Assembly (NCBI RefSeq): GCF_036417845.1
Contig: NC_089991.1
Coordinates: 12,157,001 to 12,221,000, forward strand
Direction of reading: 5' to 3'
From: Apteryx mantelli
Taxonomy: Eukaryota > Chordata > Aves > Apterygiformes > Apterygidae
DNA: 64,000 nucleotides
The notes beneath the pieces were generated by a model, which was not told where the DNA came from, ran no database searches, and saw nothing but the letters and a program-made list of their open reading frames with translations. Shown here in pieces: positions 1 to 11,760 of this stretch (position 1 is its first letter; every line of letters starts with the position of its first letter). The position numbers and the translations under genes were made by a program.

Positions 1-532
1 TGACAGTTATAGGTCAGAAGATAGATTAGCTGTTCAGCAGTCTAGATTTCCAGCATTTTAGTGGGAATTTAGATGCCTGAAGTCAAACCTTAGACAAGGT
101 CATAAATTACTGTGTAGAAGTCCCAACACTTCCCAGCTGTTCTCTTGCCTCTCAATGCTTATAAACTTCTGAGATATGGTGGGAAAGCAATGTTTCCTGT
201 TGGTCTCTTCTTCCTTCCTGCCACAGAATGTCTGTGCTTCCCTTTGAAATAAATAGTTTTCATCTGTTATCCAAAATAGTATCCTACATTTGGACTGCAA
301 TGGATCTCGTATAGCAGCTTTAAATCAGCTGCTTTTTTTGTCTAGTGGGACAAAGCCCCTCAAAAAATTTTACTAGAAAATTCGTTACTAGAATGAAGCC
401 TAAAAGATGCAACAAGCAAGGCTTCTGTTTCTTATGTACATTAATCAATGTTGTCTGAAATGAATATATGATTAGTAAAGCTGATTTGGTAGCATAATTA
501 TTCATGTATGTGTTTTGATTTTGTTTTCATAG
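1..532. other. No gene seen; possible intron of a gene entering from the left
   Basis: AT-rich sequence without a convincing exon. It ends in a T-rich tract and an AG at 531-532, which would act as the splice acceptor for the candidate terminal exon that follows. If that exon is real, this stretch is the last intron of a plus-strand gene. Confidence 0.3.
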
Positions 533-633
<101 letters not shown>

Positions 634-3600
634 AATAATCCTTCTAATTAAGAACTTTCTGACCTTCCAACTTCATAGTTTCCATGCTGGAGAATGGTAT
701 AATGGCTGATATTAAGGGGAAAAGTTAACTCTGATCATTGCTACTACAAGAATGGTGATTAAATGCAGACTAGCAATGACAGCTCTGCAGCTCACTGAGA
801 GATGAGATTAGCATAGTTCAGACTGGTGGACAATGTGAGAGACTTAAAGTGCAGACTGCTTCCCTGTTTTCATGGACTGTCTGTATCTTTTCACTGAAAT
901 CCCTCTGCTGTATGTGTTAATAAGCTCTTGGAGAAGCTCTCTGGACTGTGAAGACAATGCTGGAGAAAAAGAGTAGCAGCTGGCTGGTTAAAGACTTAGC
1001 TAAAATGATGGTGTGATTTTTAAGTTAGACGTAATTAGGTTCCTAATAGCTCTGTGTTGGTGTTGAAATGAATATTGAATGGGAGATGCAAAAAAAGTAA
1101 ATACTTATGATTATGAACCTTGCAATTCCTAGGTTTGAGAGACTAGAACAGAGAGAATTCCGTATGCTTTATCGAAGCATTGTTGCTAAAGAGAAGCTCC
1201 AGCTACTTGAAAATGTCTGTTAGTGACTCACGGATGTGGGATGGGGACTTTGGCAAGGCCCTGTTTCTCCTCCTCTTGCAGAATGTTGTTTCAGCAAGAG
1301 CTGGGAAAATGCTGGTCTGGCCCTAAGAATGTGGTAGCTTTGCTTTATAGCAATAAATAAGAAGTGGTTAAAAGGGGTTGATTCCTGTTTGGGCAATTTA
1401 ATGAGATAATTTAGCATGAGGGTTCCCTTCTTTTAATGCAACTCGACATGTCAGTGACGGAATGTGTTCACAAACTCAGGTACCACTTTTCTTCCATTTC
1501 TGTGTAAAAACACTATAATGCAATTCTCCTTCTTCTTGGAAGATGTATTGAAGTGAGGGGTGGGGGAAGCAATTTGACTCTGTTAGTGGGAGTCCTAATT
1601 TGTCTCAGAAGCTGCTCTGCATATGGTGTCTTTTTCTTTGTGCTGTGAAAAGTTCCCTGCTTTGTTCCTTTTCACAGTTTTTATCTTTTGAGCTTCCCCT
1701 TTGGGAGGGAACAACCTCTGTTGGAATCACAAGAGCAGAAATGTACAGCTTAAATGGGACTTAAAGAAGTCCAGAATAGCTAACCATAGGTGGCTGACTA
1801 TCACACCTTCCTCTGTATTTGCTCATTGGTAACAGTGATGCTCAGATCTCTTTTTTTAAAATCCTCTGGGTTTTAGTACGTCTTGCAAACTTCTGCTATA
1901 CTGAAGGCTTAATGCTCCTCTGCTCGATTTGTGCAGGAGGGAAGTGTTCTTATTATTGGAATACCTTTTGGCTAAAGCTTTTCTGATATGGAAAAACCTT
2001 TGCTTTAGTCCTGGTTAGGTTGAACAGATCTCTGAGAGCCTTTTTTTGTTTTGTTTTTAAAGAAAACTCGGCTTGAAAGAAGTGTGACTGGGGAAAAAAC
2101 TCTGCACTACAATGAACTATATTTTCTGTCTTGTTTATGTTGATAACATTATTAAATCTGTTTTGACAACTCTTTTGGTTAAGAGCAATCAGGATATTTC
2201 TGGGGAGAAGGGGAAAAGAAGGAAAGAGTGTCCCTTTGTTGTTTGTGGTGTGAGTTTGTGGAATTTTGTTGTTGTTTTGGGGGCTTTTTTTTTGTTTGCT
2301 TCCCGCCCCTAGCCGTGGCTTTTAAGGTAGGGCTCAGTGCTGCTCTGGGGTAGGTTCTACCAGGCCCTTTCTCATGGCAGGGTAACATCTCATAGAAGAG
2401 AGGACTCTAAACCCAGGCTGGGAAGCGAGAGGTGAACAACAGTTACTGCTGAGCTCTGAATTCCTGCATCAGTGCAAAATGTCGACTTTGCTGCTTCTAC
2501 TGCAAGCTGAAAAATACAGAAATGTCTGAAGAGAGGAAATAAAGATAAAGGATTTTTATAAAGGAGCAGCTGCTTTTTCACAGGTAGTGTCTACTCAAGC
2601 TAACCTGTTGTCCTTAAGGGTAGAGTAGCCTAATAATTAAGGGGAAAAATCATTTCCTTTAAGGATGCGGGTGGTAGTTCTCTCAGTCATATGCTCAGCT
2701 GGATTTTGTTATCGCAGCAAATAACCAAACGTGCACCAGCTTCCCTTGTGCCAGTACAAGGAATGCAGTAGATTACCAACAAAAACAGTTACACAGTTGC
2801 TGAAATCTTCCTACCCAAAGGATTCATCAGAATTTACCATCCAACTGACTGGAAGCCTTATTGTTTGGCCCTGCCTTGTGCATGAACCTAATGAGAGCTG
2901 GCAGTAATTTGAGCACTTCTCCTATTGTCTGGGGAGGTGAGAGGTGGCTGAGAATAGATAAGAGTTAGCTAAGATGCTGCCAGTGACTGGGAAGGGATAA
3001 AAGCCTGCTACAGTTATTTCCTTTGGAGAGAATCTGTAACTTGCAGCTGTAAAAGCTGCTTCCTGGCAGCTGCTGTGGATAGGTGCAAGAACAAAAAAAG
3101 GCTGGGACCTCCCCGTGACAGTTAGGGACTTGTTCCCTGCACTTGCCCAGCCAGATTTCAAGGGACTCTTTTTTTATTATTATTAAAACACATGTGGAGC
3201 AGCAGCAAAACCTTTGACACAGGCTGGATGAGCAGTTGTCCAGCTCATTCTGAAGAGGCAGCAGCCACATAGCCAGGGAAGCTGGTGGTGCCGAGCGAGG
3301 GGGCAGCTGTACCAGTTGCCCCCAGTATGAACGAAACAGTCCGTCTCCAAAGCAGGAAAGGCAAAAACTTGTGGCGGGAGGCAGCAGAAAAGCTGGTATT
3401 TCACAGGTGCACACTGAGTGGCGAATAAGCAGCGGTCTACAGCGATGTGATTTAAGCAGAAAGATTTGTCTTCTGTAGCCAAAGGCTCCTTGGCACAAAA
3501 ATCAGTCTAGCGTGGGAGGGTGTAAATGTCCAATGCTGTGCTAATTAATGGTTTGGGGGAGTGTCAGTGGGTTCCTTGCACCTCGGCACTTTGTCAGCAG
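634..3600. other. Gene-free AT-rich stretch, possible 3'UTR then intergenic
   Basis: Moderately AT-rich sequence with no exon I can support on either strand. It contains AATAAA hexamers at 1,352-1,357 and 2,539-2,544, which could serve a gene ending at 633. The open frames on the minus strand near 2.9-3.5 kb are Cys/Ser-rich, have no domain, and look like chance. Confidence 0.4.
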
Positions 3601-3639
3601 CTCAGATGTAGCTGTGTGCGCTGGTGTTTTGGGTGCTGG

Positions 3640-6340
3640 CTGGCAGGTCGCCTTCTCCAGCTTTGGGCCCGTGACCAGTGCTGCAGGGGAGAGATGACGG
3701 CATGCATGTAGCCAGGAGTGGGGTCCGTGGCCCCAGACCCAAGCGTGGTCCTTCCCCCCCGCCCTGCCGAGTGGGGGAAACCAGCGTGATGCTGTAAAAC
3801 ACCCGTGGTCGCAGCCCGGCCTCGCGCATGGGGCCTGCCAGCTCCCTGGGGCCACCCGCTTTGCGGCACCGTGCTCCGGGGAGCGACGGCACCTTGCCAG
3901 GGCTGGCACCTTGGCTGCGCTAACAGGAGGATGCTGAAGCTGTGACGCCCTCGCTGAAGCATTTTGAGAGCCTGGCCGGAGCTGTCAGGGAGCGAGGGCT
4001 GCTGTAATGAGGTCACCGCTTTAAAGGGAGGAAAAAAAAGCGAGTGCTGTGCTGGGCAGGAGGATCCCGGCACAGAGGCGGCAGGAGCTGCGCGGCCGAG
4101 GGGAGCTGGACACCGGCAGTCCCGAGGCCAAGCCTGCTCCGGACCCCCTGCGTCCCGCTGGGACGGCGTTAGAGGGAGCCGCCACGCGTCCCCGTGTCCT
4201 GAGGGACCCCGTGCCGCCCCGGCAGCGGCCCTCCCTGCTTGCGGGCTCACAGCAGCTCCCGCACCGTGCCCAGTGTTCACCTCCCGCTTCGGTCCCATGG
4301 CGGCTGCGTCCCCGGGGTCGGGATTGCTGCAATCATTTACTCCGAGCCCAGCCGCTGGCCGCCAGCAGTTCCCCCAATGATGTGTGGGTGAGCTAGAGCA
4401 TCTCCCCAGAAAACACAGCCGCTACTGACTCGCCACTGCCCTGGCTGGGCTGCTCCGGGTTTATCTCCCCGTGCTGTTGAAAACACCTGCCTTATTTCTG
4501 ATCTAGGCTCGCCGAGGCAACTCTCTCTCGCTCTGTGCATTTTTGGGGCCAGCGTGGGGGCAGGCAGGGCTGCGTTCAGCTCTGAGTCGGGACGTGATTT
4601 GCACCGAATGACTTGTGCTCAGCTGCCGCCTTCTCGCACGAGTTATCCGGAGCTAGTCTCGCTCCAAGGGAGGCGACTCCACCAGTGCTGCAATTACAGC
4701 TGTAAAATTGCTGTGGGAGCAACTTAGTTGTACAGTTGAAGGGTTTAAATGGGGCAAATCTTGTGGGAGAGGTAATACCTTTCATTAGGCGGAGAAAACA
4801 AATTAGCTTTCGGGTACACAAGCCCTTCTTAACACTATTGTGACGGTTATTATCCCGTATTGGTGCTATTAGAAACGAGGACATTGCATTAGAGGGAAGC
4901 ACGTTCTGCAAGTGTTTCGACCTGCTGGTAACTGCTCTCTGCTGACAAGTATTTGTTTAATGATATGTTGGAGCGAAAGCCAGCAGCAAGGACGAGCGCG
5001 GAGGGCGCTGCGAGTGCTGAGCACTGACTTGCGCTGGGCCACCTTGCCCGCGTGGCGCAGCCTGCAGGGAGCTGCTGCTGGCCTGGTGCCTGCCCACAAG
5101 GCAGGGGACAAGGACCTGGTGGAGATTTGTCCCCTCGTGGTTTTTAAGGACACCCCCAAATCCTCTCATCTCTATTTCAGACAGGGTCCTGACCAAAGGA
5201 TGTTCCTAGACTCAGCCTCAGGTGCCCTCCCTGGTCCCCATGGGTGTCTCCTGGCCATGAGAGTTGCCCCAACGTGTTTGCAGAGGGTCAGGAGATCCTG
5301 CTGCTCCTGCCCACGCTGGAGGCAGCAATGTCCGTGAGGTTCCTGTGGGTGCGAACGCGACTGGTCATGTTGCCGGGGCCATGCGCTGTCTGCGGCGGGC
5401 TGTAGAGCCAGTTCTTCTGCTCCGAAAGTGGGACTGGGGAGGAGACCGCAACACTCAAATACCCAGAACCGCGGGCAGCAAGGCACCGAGGAGGCCACCT
5501 GCCCTCTCCCGCTCCAGGTAAGGCGCTTTCCTGCCCCCTTCGTGTCGCTGAGGGGATTTACAGCCTCGCTTATCAACTTCACGGGCTGCCGAGCAGAGCA
5601 GAAATGCGGGAGCACCTCCCGGGACAGCGGCTGCTCCGCACACCCGCTGGACGGAGACCCCTTCGTTGGGAAGGACGGCGGGAACGCCAGCCAGTCCTCC
5701 CCGGCGAGGCGGGAGCGGCACCAGTGTCGTGGCTTTAAGCCCGTTGTGCCTGGGGGGAAAGAAGGAAATCTGCGCTATCACGTTTGGTTCGGTTACGAAT
5801 ATGCAAATCCGCTTCGTTAGCCAGCATGGTCCCATGCACACCTCGCTTGGCTCGTCCTCAAAGAACAGCCGTGGCGGCGCAGCGAGGACCACAGCGCTGC
5901 TGCCCAGGCGTGCTGGTTTGTCCGCCCGAGCTTCAGCAGCCTGCTCGCCTGCAATGCCTTGGCGGCGGACGGGGTCACTGAGGCTCGGGAAGAGGAACAG
6001 GCAAAACGGGATCTGCCAGGCTGGCTTCGGAAAGCGTCGGCAGCGACCGTCTCGGCCAGCACCCAGAGCGGGCGCTGCGAGCGGCGTGCCGGGCCGCGGG
6101 AATCGGTGCCCTTTCTGGGGAATCTGCCGAGCTGGTCCCCGGGGACAGGGCTACCAGCAGGGTGGGAAATTCAAGGTGGCGTTTCTCAACGCGTGCTGGG
6201 GCGGTGTTGCCCCCTCGCAGGCCGGGCGGCTGCGGCTTTGGTCGGGTCGTCCATCTCGCAGCGCTAAGGCCGGTCCGTGTCCGTACGTACTCTGGGTAGG
6301 TCTGTGCCTTTCTATCTGCTCACCTCCAGGCAGCAAAGGC
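3640..6340. promoter_or_regulatory. CpG-rich block (several merged CpG-island-like segments)
   Basis: CpG dinucleotides are dense at 3.72-4.56 kb and again at 4.98-6.33 kb, with an AT-rich break at 4.66-4.93 kb. An octamer motif ATGCAAAT lies at 5,801-5,808, and a good splice-donor-like site (CAG|GTAAGG) lies at about 5,520. A 5' untranslated exon ending near 5,519 that splices to the acceptor at 7,349 would fit the small gene downstream, but this cannot be shown. Long open frames here are a by-product of GC content. Confidence 0.45.
4755..4842 (+). repeat. Remnant of an old amniote interspersed repeat
   Basis: The stretch contains, in order, GTGGGAGAGGTAATACC, TTTCATTA, AGCTTTCGGGTACACAAG and CCCTTCTT. 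From memory this matches a mid-repetitive element common in turtle and crocodile genomes, whose consensus runs GTGGGTGAGGTAATATCTTT, then ACAAGCTTTCGAG, then CTCTTCTTCAGG. I am not sure of its library name. It sits in an AT-rich gap between CpG-rich blocks, and its order and spacing are preserved. Confidence 0.5.
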
Positions 6341-6361
6341 ATAAGCCGGGGGCGTTCTTTT

Positions 6362-6495
6362 GTTCGTGTTTGATTATTTTTAGTGATTTTAGATTTAAAA
6401 AGTAATCATTTCAAATTAGTAGTTGCCCTTCTTAATTACGGAGATGAATTAGGTTACTATTCATTATTAATTAGATTTTAACTTTGCACTGATGA
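6362..6495. promoter_or_regulatory. AT-rich TAATTA-bearing island inside CpG-rich DNA (candidate enhancer or CNE)
   Basis: An abrupt AT-rich block sits between two GC-rich ones. It carries several homeodomain-type cores (TTAATTAC, GAATTAGG, ATTAATTAG) within about 80 bases. The sharp change in composition and the motif clustering resemble a conserved noncoding element, but conservation cannot be judged from one sequence. Confidence 0.3.
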
Positions 6496-7390
6496 CGCCT
6501 TCCATCAGCCACTCGGCGCGCTCCCGCCCTCCCCGGGAGCCGGGCTGCTCGCTGCCCTCCCCGAGCACCCTGCCCCTCCTCGCCGACGCTGCCTTCCGCC
6601 CCCCGGAGCAGCCCGGGGCTCTGCGTTGCGTTTAGAAAATACAAATCGCTGTTACCGGCGCGGGCACTACAACCAGCCCTTCTAAGAGCACAAATACCAT
6701 CCACAGATCATGTCATCTTGTGGGCTTTAAAACACGACTCGTAAGCACTGACGCCCTGCCTCCATCCATCGGCGCTGGAGCAGAAGCTGTTTAATTACCG
6801 CCTCCGGAGGGGGAGGAATGACCCCGCTTCCCCCGCGCACGAAGCAGCCTCCTTTCCTAGAGCCTGCTTCCTTCCCTCGGCCGCAACTGGCAATTTTGCC
6901 ATTTGTGTATGACGGCGAAGGTTTGACCTGCCTGTGCTATTGCTTGGACTTTGCTCCTGCTATTTTTAAAGAAAGCCGTCGTCTTTCCTTCAAGATTCTT
7001 TTTTTCCCCCATCTGGCGCCTTTTCAGGCCCTCAGTCAATGCTCCGAGGTTTCCTGCTGTTGCTCCCGGCTTCCTCTCGCCCTTGCTTGCTGCTGCCTCT
7101 GCCTCCCTCCCTGCCAGCCACCCTCTCCCCGAAGGAGGTCTCCTTTCTGCTGCGGCTTCCCGAGAGCCCCAGAGCTCCTTCTTCACCGATTTGCCCTCAT
7201 TTCATTCAAAAGATTTCTGTAATTTTCACCCGCTCACAGCTGAGTTTGGAAGTGGGCTCTGAGGCACCTGTACCCCCGCGCACGTTTGCCCACCCACGTT
7301 TGCGCGTTGTCCCGTCTCCGGTCGCTTGGCTGATTTCTCTTTGTTGTAGGTGTGACGGTCTCGTGCCCGGGAGCCGGCGGCTGCTGCGAA

Positions 7391-9072
7391 ATGTCGACGA
7401 TCCTGAAATGTGAGTGTGCGGTGGGAGCCCCCGGGCTGTGGGGGGACAGGGACCCCCCTCGGTCGCTGCAGCAGGACCCAGCCGGGGGTCTGCACCTGCT
7501 GGCTGCTGCACGACAGCAACTAGCCTTGCTCTGTGCCCTGGTGTAGGGTTTGGACGGGAAGATAAAGACAACGGAGAGAGGGAAAAGGACAACGGAGAGA
7601 GGGAAAAGGACAAGGAGGAGGAGAAAGAAAAAGAGGAGAAAGAAAAAGAGGAGGACAAGAAGAAAAGGAAGAAGAAGAAGCAGGAAAAGGTAGGGGAATA
7701 ATGGGATTTTCTGCAGATCAGCTGGTGAACCGCTTGCCAGAGGGCTGTCAGCCCCGAAGTCCCCAGCACCTTGCTCAGGATGAGCCTGGCGCTTCCCAAA
7801 CCAGCCAACATGGGGGCCGTGCCGGAGAGCCCCGGTCCGAGCGTGCGCCTGGCCACGGGGCGCCCAGCACCCCGAGCACCGCTGCCGGCGTGGCGGGACG
7901 TGAGCGGCGCAGCGCTCCCAGGCGGCTGCCGCTCGGCACGGGGGGGACAGCCAGGCTCTGCAAGCTGTTAGGAAGCACCTGCCTGAACTGATTTACGTCC
8001 TGGCCGGGACAGGAAGCAGTGTGTGACTCCGGGTGACCCCCCACCTCCAGCAGCTGGTACCGCACCAGCCGCAGCCTAGAAATCGCACCATGCGCGTGCG
8101 TGGCTTTTCCACGCAGGGACGGCTTTCTTTGCTCCTGCTGTTCCCAGTTAATCCCCGCTCCTTTTCCTCCCATTTCAACCCCAACGGGACTGTGGCCAGC
8201 AACGCTGTGCCTGGCGGGGCGCACCGCGCGCAGCTGCAGAGGCCTCCGCAAAGCGACGGGCGCTCGCGGGGCCATGGCAGCCGGTGGCAATGGAGGCATG
8301 AAGGCTGCCTCTGCGACAGCCCCAAGACCCAGCGCCTCTGACTCCAGCTCTGGCCCCAAATGCAAACGGGATCCTGCGTGCCGGGGTGCCCGGTGAGGCT
8401 TGGCTGTCCCACTGTAACGTGTCCTTCCCTCTTCACCCCCGCAGGGAGACAGGGAGGCGGCGGGCAGGAGCAGCAGCAGCTCCGGCAGCGATTCGGAGGA
8501 GGTAACTCAACAACGAGCTCCCTGCTGGGTGATGGGCTTGAGCCTGGGCTCCTCGCTCCAGCCCCAGCCCGGGCTCCCCGCTCCAGCCTGGGCCACGACC
8601 TTCCGGCGGCAGGAGAGACCCCCTCTTCTCTGCGGTATCTCCTGCTTGCGGCCAGCCTGGGCAGTGAGCGGCACCCGAGAGAAAATCAGAGCACGTGTTT
8701 CTGGCTAGCCCGGGCTGCTTTGCTCTCCTCCTCCGGGCGTTCGCTGTGCTGGGCGCAGGCAGGGTTCAAGCCGCGTGCAGGGCGCCGCAGCGCGAGCTCG
8801 GCCTCCCTGGGCGCGCTGTGGGGTTTTGCGGGGCTGTGAAATGCTGGCACAGAGATCCCGGCTGGCATTCCCCGCTCCACAGCCCAGCTATCCCGTTGCG
8901 CGTGGATCCCCTAGGGTCTCTGTGCATTAACCCTCGTATGGGTGCTATTAATACCCAGAGGATGGGACACAAAACACCCAGCACCCCCCTTCACGCGGGG
9001 CTGCTTTTCTTTTCCCTCCTCCCCCAGGACCGTGGCAGCGACAAGGAGGATGAGAAGGAAGATGAAGATTAG
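7391..9072 (+). CDS. Putative small Lys/Glu-rich protein, four-exon model
   Basis: Four blocks join in frame: 7,391-7,409, 7,547-7,689, 8,445-8,501 and 9,028-9,072. Donors are GTGAGT, GTAGGG and GTAACT; acceptors are TGTAG, CCGCAG and CCCCAG. The product is 88 residues: MSTILKWFGRED, then a heptad-like KDNGERE repeated twice (a 21-bp tandem repeat), a run of mixed Lys and Glu, GDREAAGRSSSSSGSDSEE, and an acidic tail ending in EDED. It has no signal peptide or membrane segment and should be disordered or a charged helix. The Ser-Asp-Ser-Glu-Glu stretch resembles a CK2 site. The first exon stays open upstream to an acceptor at 7,349, so coding could start in an earlier exon and the ATG is uncertain. 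AATAAA follows 99 bases after the stop, which supports a real gene end. I do not recognise the protein, and low-complexity purine-rich DNA could mimic part of it. Confidence 0.5.
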
Positions 9073-9170
9073 CCTTTCCGTGCTGGAGTGACGGTGTGTG
9101 GCCTGAGCACGCCGGGGAGGGGGATGTAGGCAGCAGCGCGTCGCAGCGGGACCCGGGCCGCTTCCAGTCA

Positions 9171-9176
9171 AATAAA
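9171..9176 (+). terminator. Polyadenylation signal AATAAA of the small Lys/Glu-rich gene
   Basis: A canonical AATAAA is followed within 15 bases by a GT-rich GGTGTTTTGGGTG element, the usual arrangement for cleavage and polyadenylation. It lies just after the stop at 9,072 and before the next G-rich block. Confidence 0.6.
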
Positions 9177-9569
9177 GGTGTTTTGGGTGCCAAAGAGAGA
9201 TGCGGTTTATTCCTCCAGTGAGGCTGCGTCCCTGGTGCTCTCCATCCCCGCGGCAGGCCCTGCGCTCCGCCTGTCCGAGCAGCCGCCCGGCGCCCGGGCT
9301 GCGCTCAGCTGCTGCAGCCGCCCGCGACCCCCAATTTATCAAAAACGCAACAGAAGAAGCTGGGGGGGGGGGGAGCTCCGCTCCTCAGCCGCTGCCCGCG
9401 GGCGCGCTCAGGCGGAGGCTGGGCTCCTCCTGGGGCCGGAGCCGGGGAAAACGGGAAAAATGAGCCGTCACCGCCATCTACCGGGGCCGGGGCCGTGCGG
9501 CAGCAGGGCCCTTGTGTGAGGCTGCCTCGGCGCCTCAGGCCGCAGCGGGCGTAAGCGAAGGGCGGGCTG

Positions 9570-9929
9570 CGGGGTGCTGCGCGCGGGGTGCGAGTTGCAG
9601 GGCGCGGGGTGCAGGGCGCGGGGTGCTGGGCGCGGGGCGCAGGACGTGGGGTGCTGGGTGCGGGGTGCTGGGCGCGGGGTGCTGGGTGCGGGGTGCTGGG
9701 CGCGGGGTGCAGGGCGCGGGGTGCAGGACGTGGGGTGCTGGGTGCGGGGTGCTGGGCGCGGGGCGCAGGACGTGGGGTGCTGGGTGCGGGGTGCTGGGTG
9801 CGGGGTGCTGGGCGCGGGGTGCAGGGCGCGGGGTGCTGGGCGCGGGGTGCTGGGTGCGGGGTGCAGGGCGCGGGGTGCTGGGTGCGGGGTGCTGGGCGCG
9901 GGGTGCAGGGCGCGGGGTGCAGGACGCGC
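9570..9929. repeat. 14-bp G-rich minisatellite, about 25 units
   Basis: Units are variants of GGGGTGCTGGGCGC, with T/A at the CTG/CAG position, GCGC/GTGC/ACGT variants, and no change in the 14-bp period. All G runs lie on the plus strand, so the array could form G-quadruplexes. Because 14 is not a multiple of 3 and the unit has no stop, long Pro/Ala/Arg or Gly/Ala/Cys frames appear on both strands; these are artefacts. A G12 run at 9,362-9,373 lies shortly before it. Confidence 0.9.
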
Positions 9930-10899
9930 TGCCCTTCGTCGCTGGGACGGGCATCGCGCCGGGCCGTGAAGCGGCGTCTGCTCCCCTCCGCAAGCAGCGA
10001 GCGATGCCTCCGGGCGCCCCAACCCGCGCAGCCCGGGGTCCCCGGCCCCCCGCTCCGACTGCCTTTGCAGTCCGGCCCCGGCAGCAAGCAGGGCCCGCAG
10101 AGGAGGTTCGGTGCAGCGCCAGAACCTCGACTTGTTACGGATGCTGGCAGCACTGAAACAACCCAGATACTATTGCCGTAAATAAAAACTGCAAAGCAAA
10201 CTTTAAGCAAGAGCTCTTGCCACTGCGTTGCTGCCTCGATTCGTTTTTTGGCAAGAGTCTAGGTGTTTTTAAGGGTATTTTGCTGAGCAAAGCGGGAAGG
10301 CAGAGCTTTGCTGTTGACACGTTTCAGACAAACTTCTGCTTAAAAGTCAGCGTCACGGAGGATTTTACTTGAAACCTCAGAACATGGCTTCAAGATATCG
10401 TTTTCATGGAACAAATGCAGTTCTTGTGTAATCACAGCAAGCGGCAGGAAAGATGCTGAGGAACGTTGGCCTAATTATCCAGCGCAGAGATTAAAGGGAA
10501 AACACAAAGCCAGAAAAAACAAGCAAACCCCAAAGCTGAACTGGGTTTCAATACATCGGTTTGGCTGCAGCAGGGGAACAGCAGTGAAGTGAGCAAGGAC
10601 GCCTTCATGTAAAATACTGCTGTGCAGCCACCCCACGTCCCCTTCGGTGCCGCACACAGGACTCTTGTGCAAGGCACAACCTACTTCCAAACATGTTCTC
10701 GTTTTATAGCGCCCTTGGGCCAGACTCCCACAGGATGGAAAGTTGTGGGAATACATGAAAGGGGAGGCCCTGCCTTTGCTTTTTAAGTTAAAAGTTGGAA
10801 GCTTTTTAAGGGTGCTGTGCCAGGTCGTATTTTCTGAGATTGAACATGCCTGCAGATGCTCAGCCGGCGTGGAGAGGCGTTGCATCGCAGCGGGGTGAG

Positions 10900-11760
10900 C
10901 ACCTGCTGTTCGGCTGATGGCGGGTATCTTGCCCGGGGACGAGCGAAGGAGCCAGGCTAAAACTGCGCTCTGCACCCGTGCCCAGCCGCCAGCTCCCCAA
11001 GCGGGCGACGCTACGTGCGGCTCATGCGGCCCCAGCACCTGGGTGTCCTCCGAGCCCGCGGGTGAGCGTGGGGCCGGGGCAGGCGTGCTGTTTGCTGCGT
11101 TTCACGGTCCTGCTTCAGGCCACTGCCCTGAGCTCTGCAGCTAGAAAACGGGCAGCCAGATCCCTGCGGCGCCAGAGCAAAATGCGAAATAAGCCCAGGG
11201 ACTAGCTAACAGCCGAGCGCTCGCACCGGGAGCGGAGGGATTCGCCTCCCCGTGTCCTGCTCTTCGTCCCAGGTGCAGCTCTCTCCCCTTTTGTGTCCCC
11301 AGGCTGCCGCAGTTCAAACCGATGAGGTTTCCTCCGAAAGCTGCGGGCAGGAGTGATAACTGCCTCAAACCATCCGGAGCCCCGATTCTCCTTGCCTTTT
11401 GGCGCTGGCTTGCATCCAGGTGATGCAAACAAGCTTTGCGTCCGCCACGTGGGTTAGGGCTTTAAAAACACTTAGCGGAGGAGGCAAAAGGCGGGCAAAA
11501 CCCTTGGCTTTGGGGGCTCCGGAGGATGCTCGGCTCTGCCACGGGGGCTGGCAGGGGGCCGGGCGCCCTCCGCGGGGCCGGGAGCCGTGGCACCCGCGCG
11601 AGGGGCACCCGGGAGCTTCCCCGGCGCCCGCCGGCAGGAGGGCGACCTTTATCGGGGTGTTCAACCGTGTAATTTGCTTGAAGTGCCGGCGAGGCCCGGC
11701 GTGGGGACGGAGCCGTGCCGGCAGCCCGTTGCGTAAGGCTTGCGGAGGGGTGGAGTAGGG
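10900..11760. promoter_or_regulatory. CpG-island-like block
   Basis: CpG-dense sequence (notably 10.9-11.1 and 11.5-11.75 kb) without an attached gene. Just beyond it, at about 11,812, is a TTTATATAA TATA-like element in AT-rich DNA. Either a promoter of an unseen gene or simply GC-rich intergenic DNA. Confidence 0.3.

Noticed and set aside
3594-4298. 234-codon minus-strand open frame
   Set aside because: Ala/Arg/Pro/Gly-rich without motif, and other frames are equally open; explained by GC content.
5666-6373. 235-codon plus-strand open frame
   Set aside because: No recognisable domain and no codon-use signal; lies in CpG-rich DNA with open frames on both strands.
9305-10210. Repetitive Pro/Ala/Arg and Gly/Ala/Cys proteins on both strands
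   Set aside because: Pure products of the 14-bp minisatellite read in every frame; no start context, splice sites or homologous domain.
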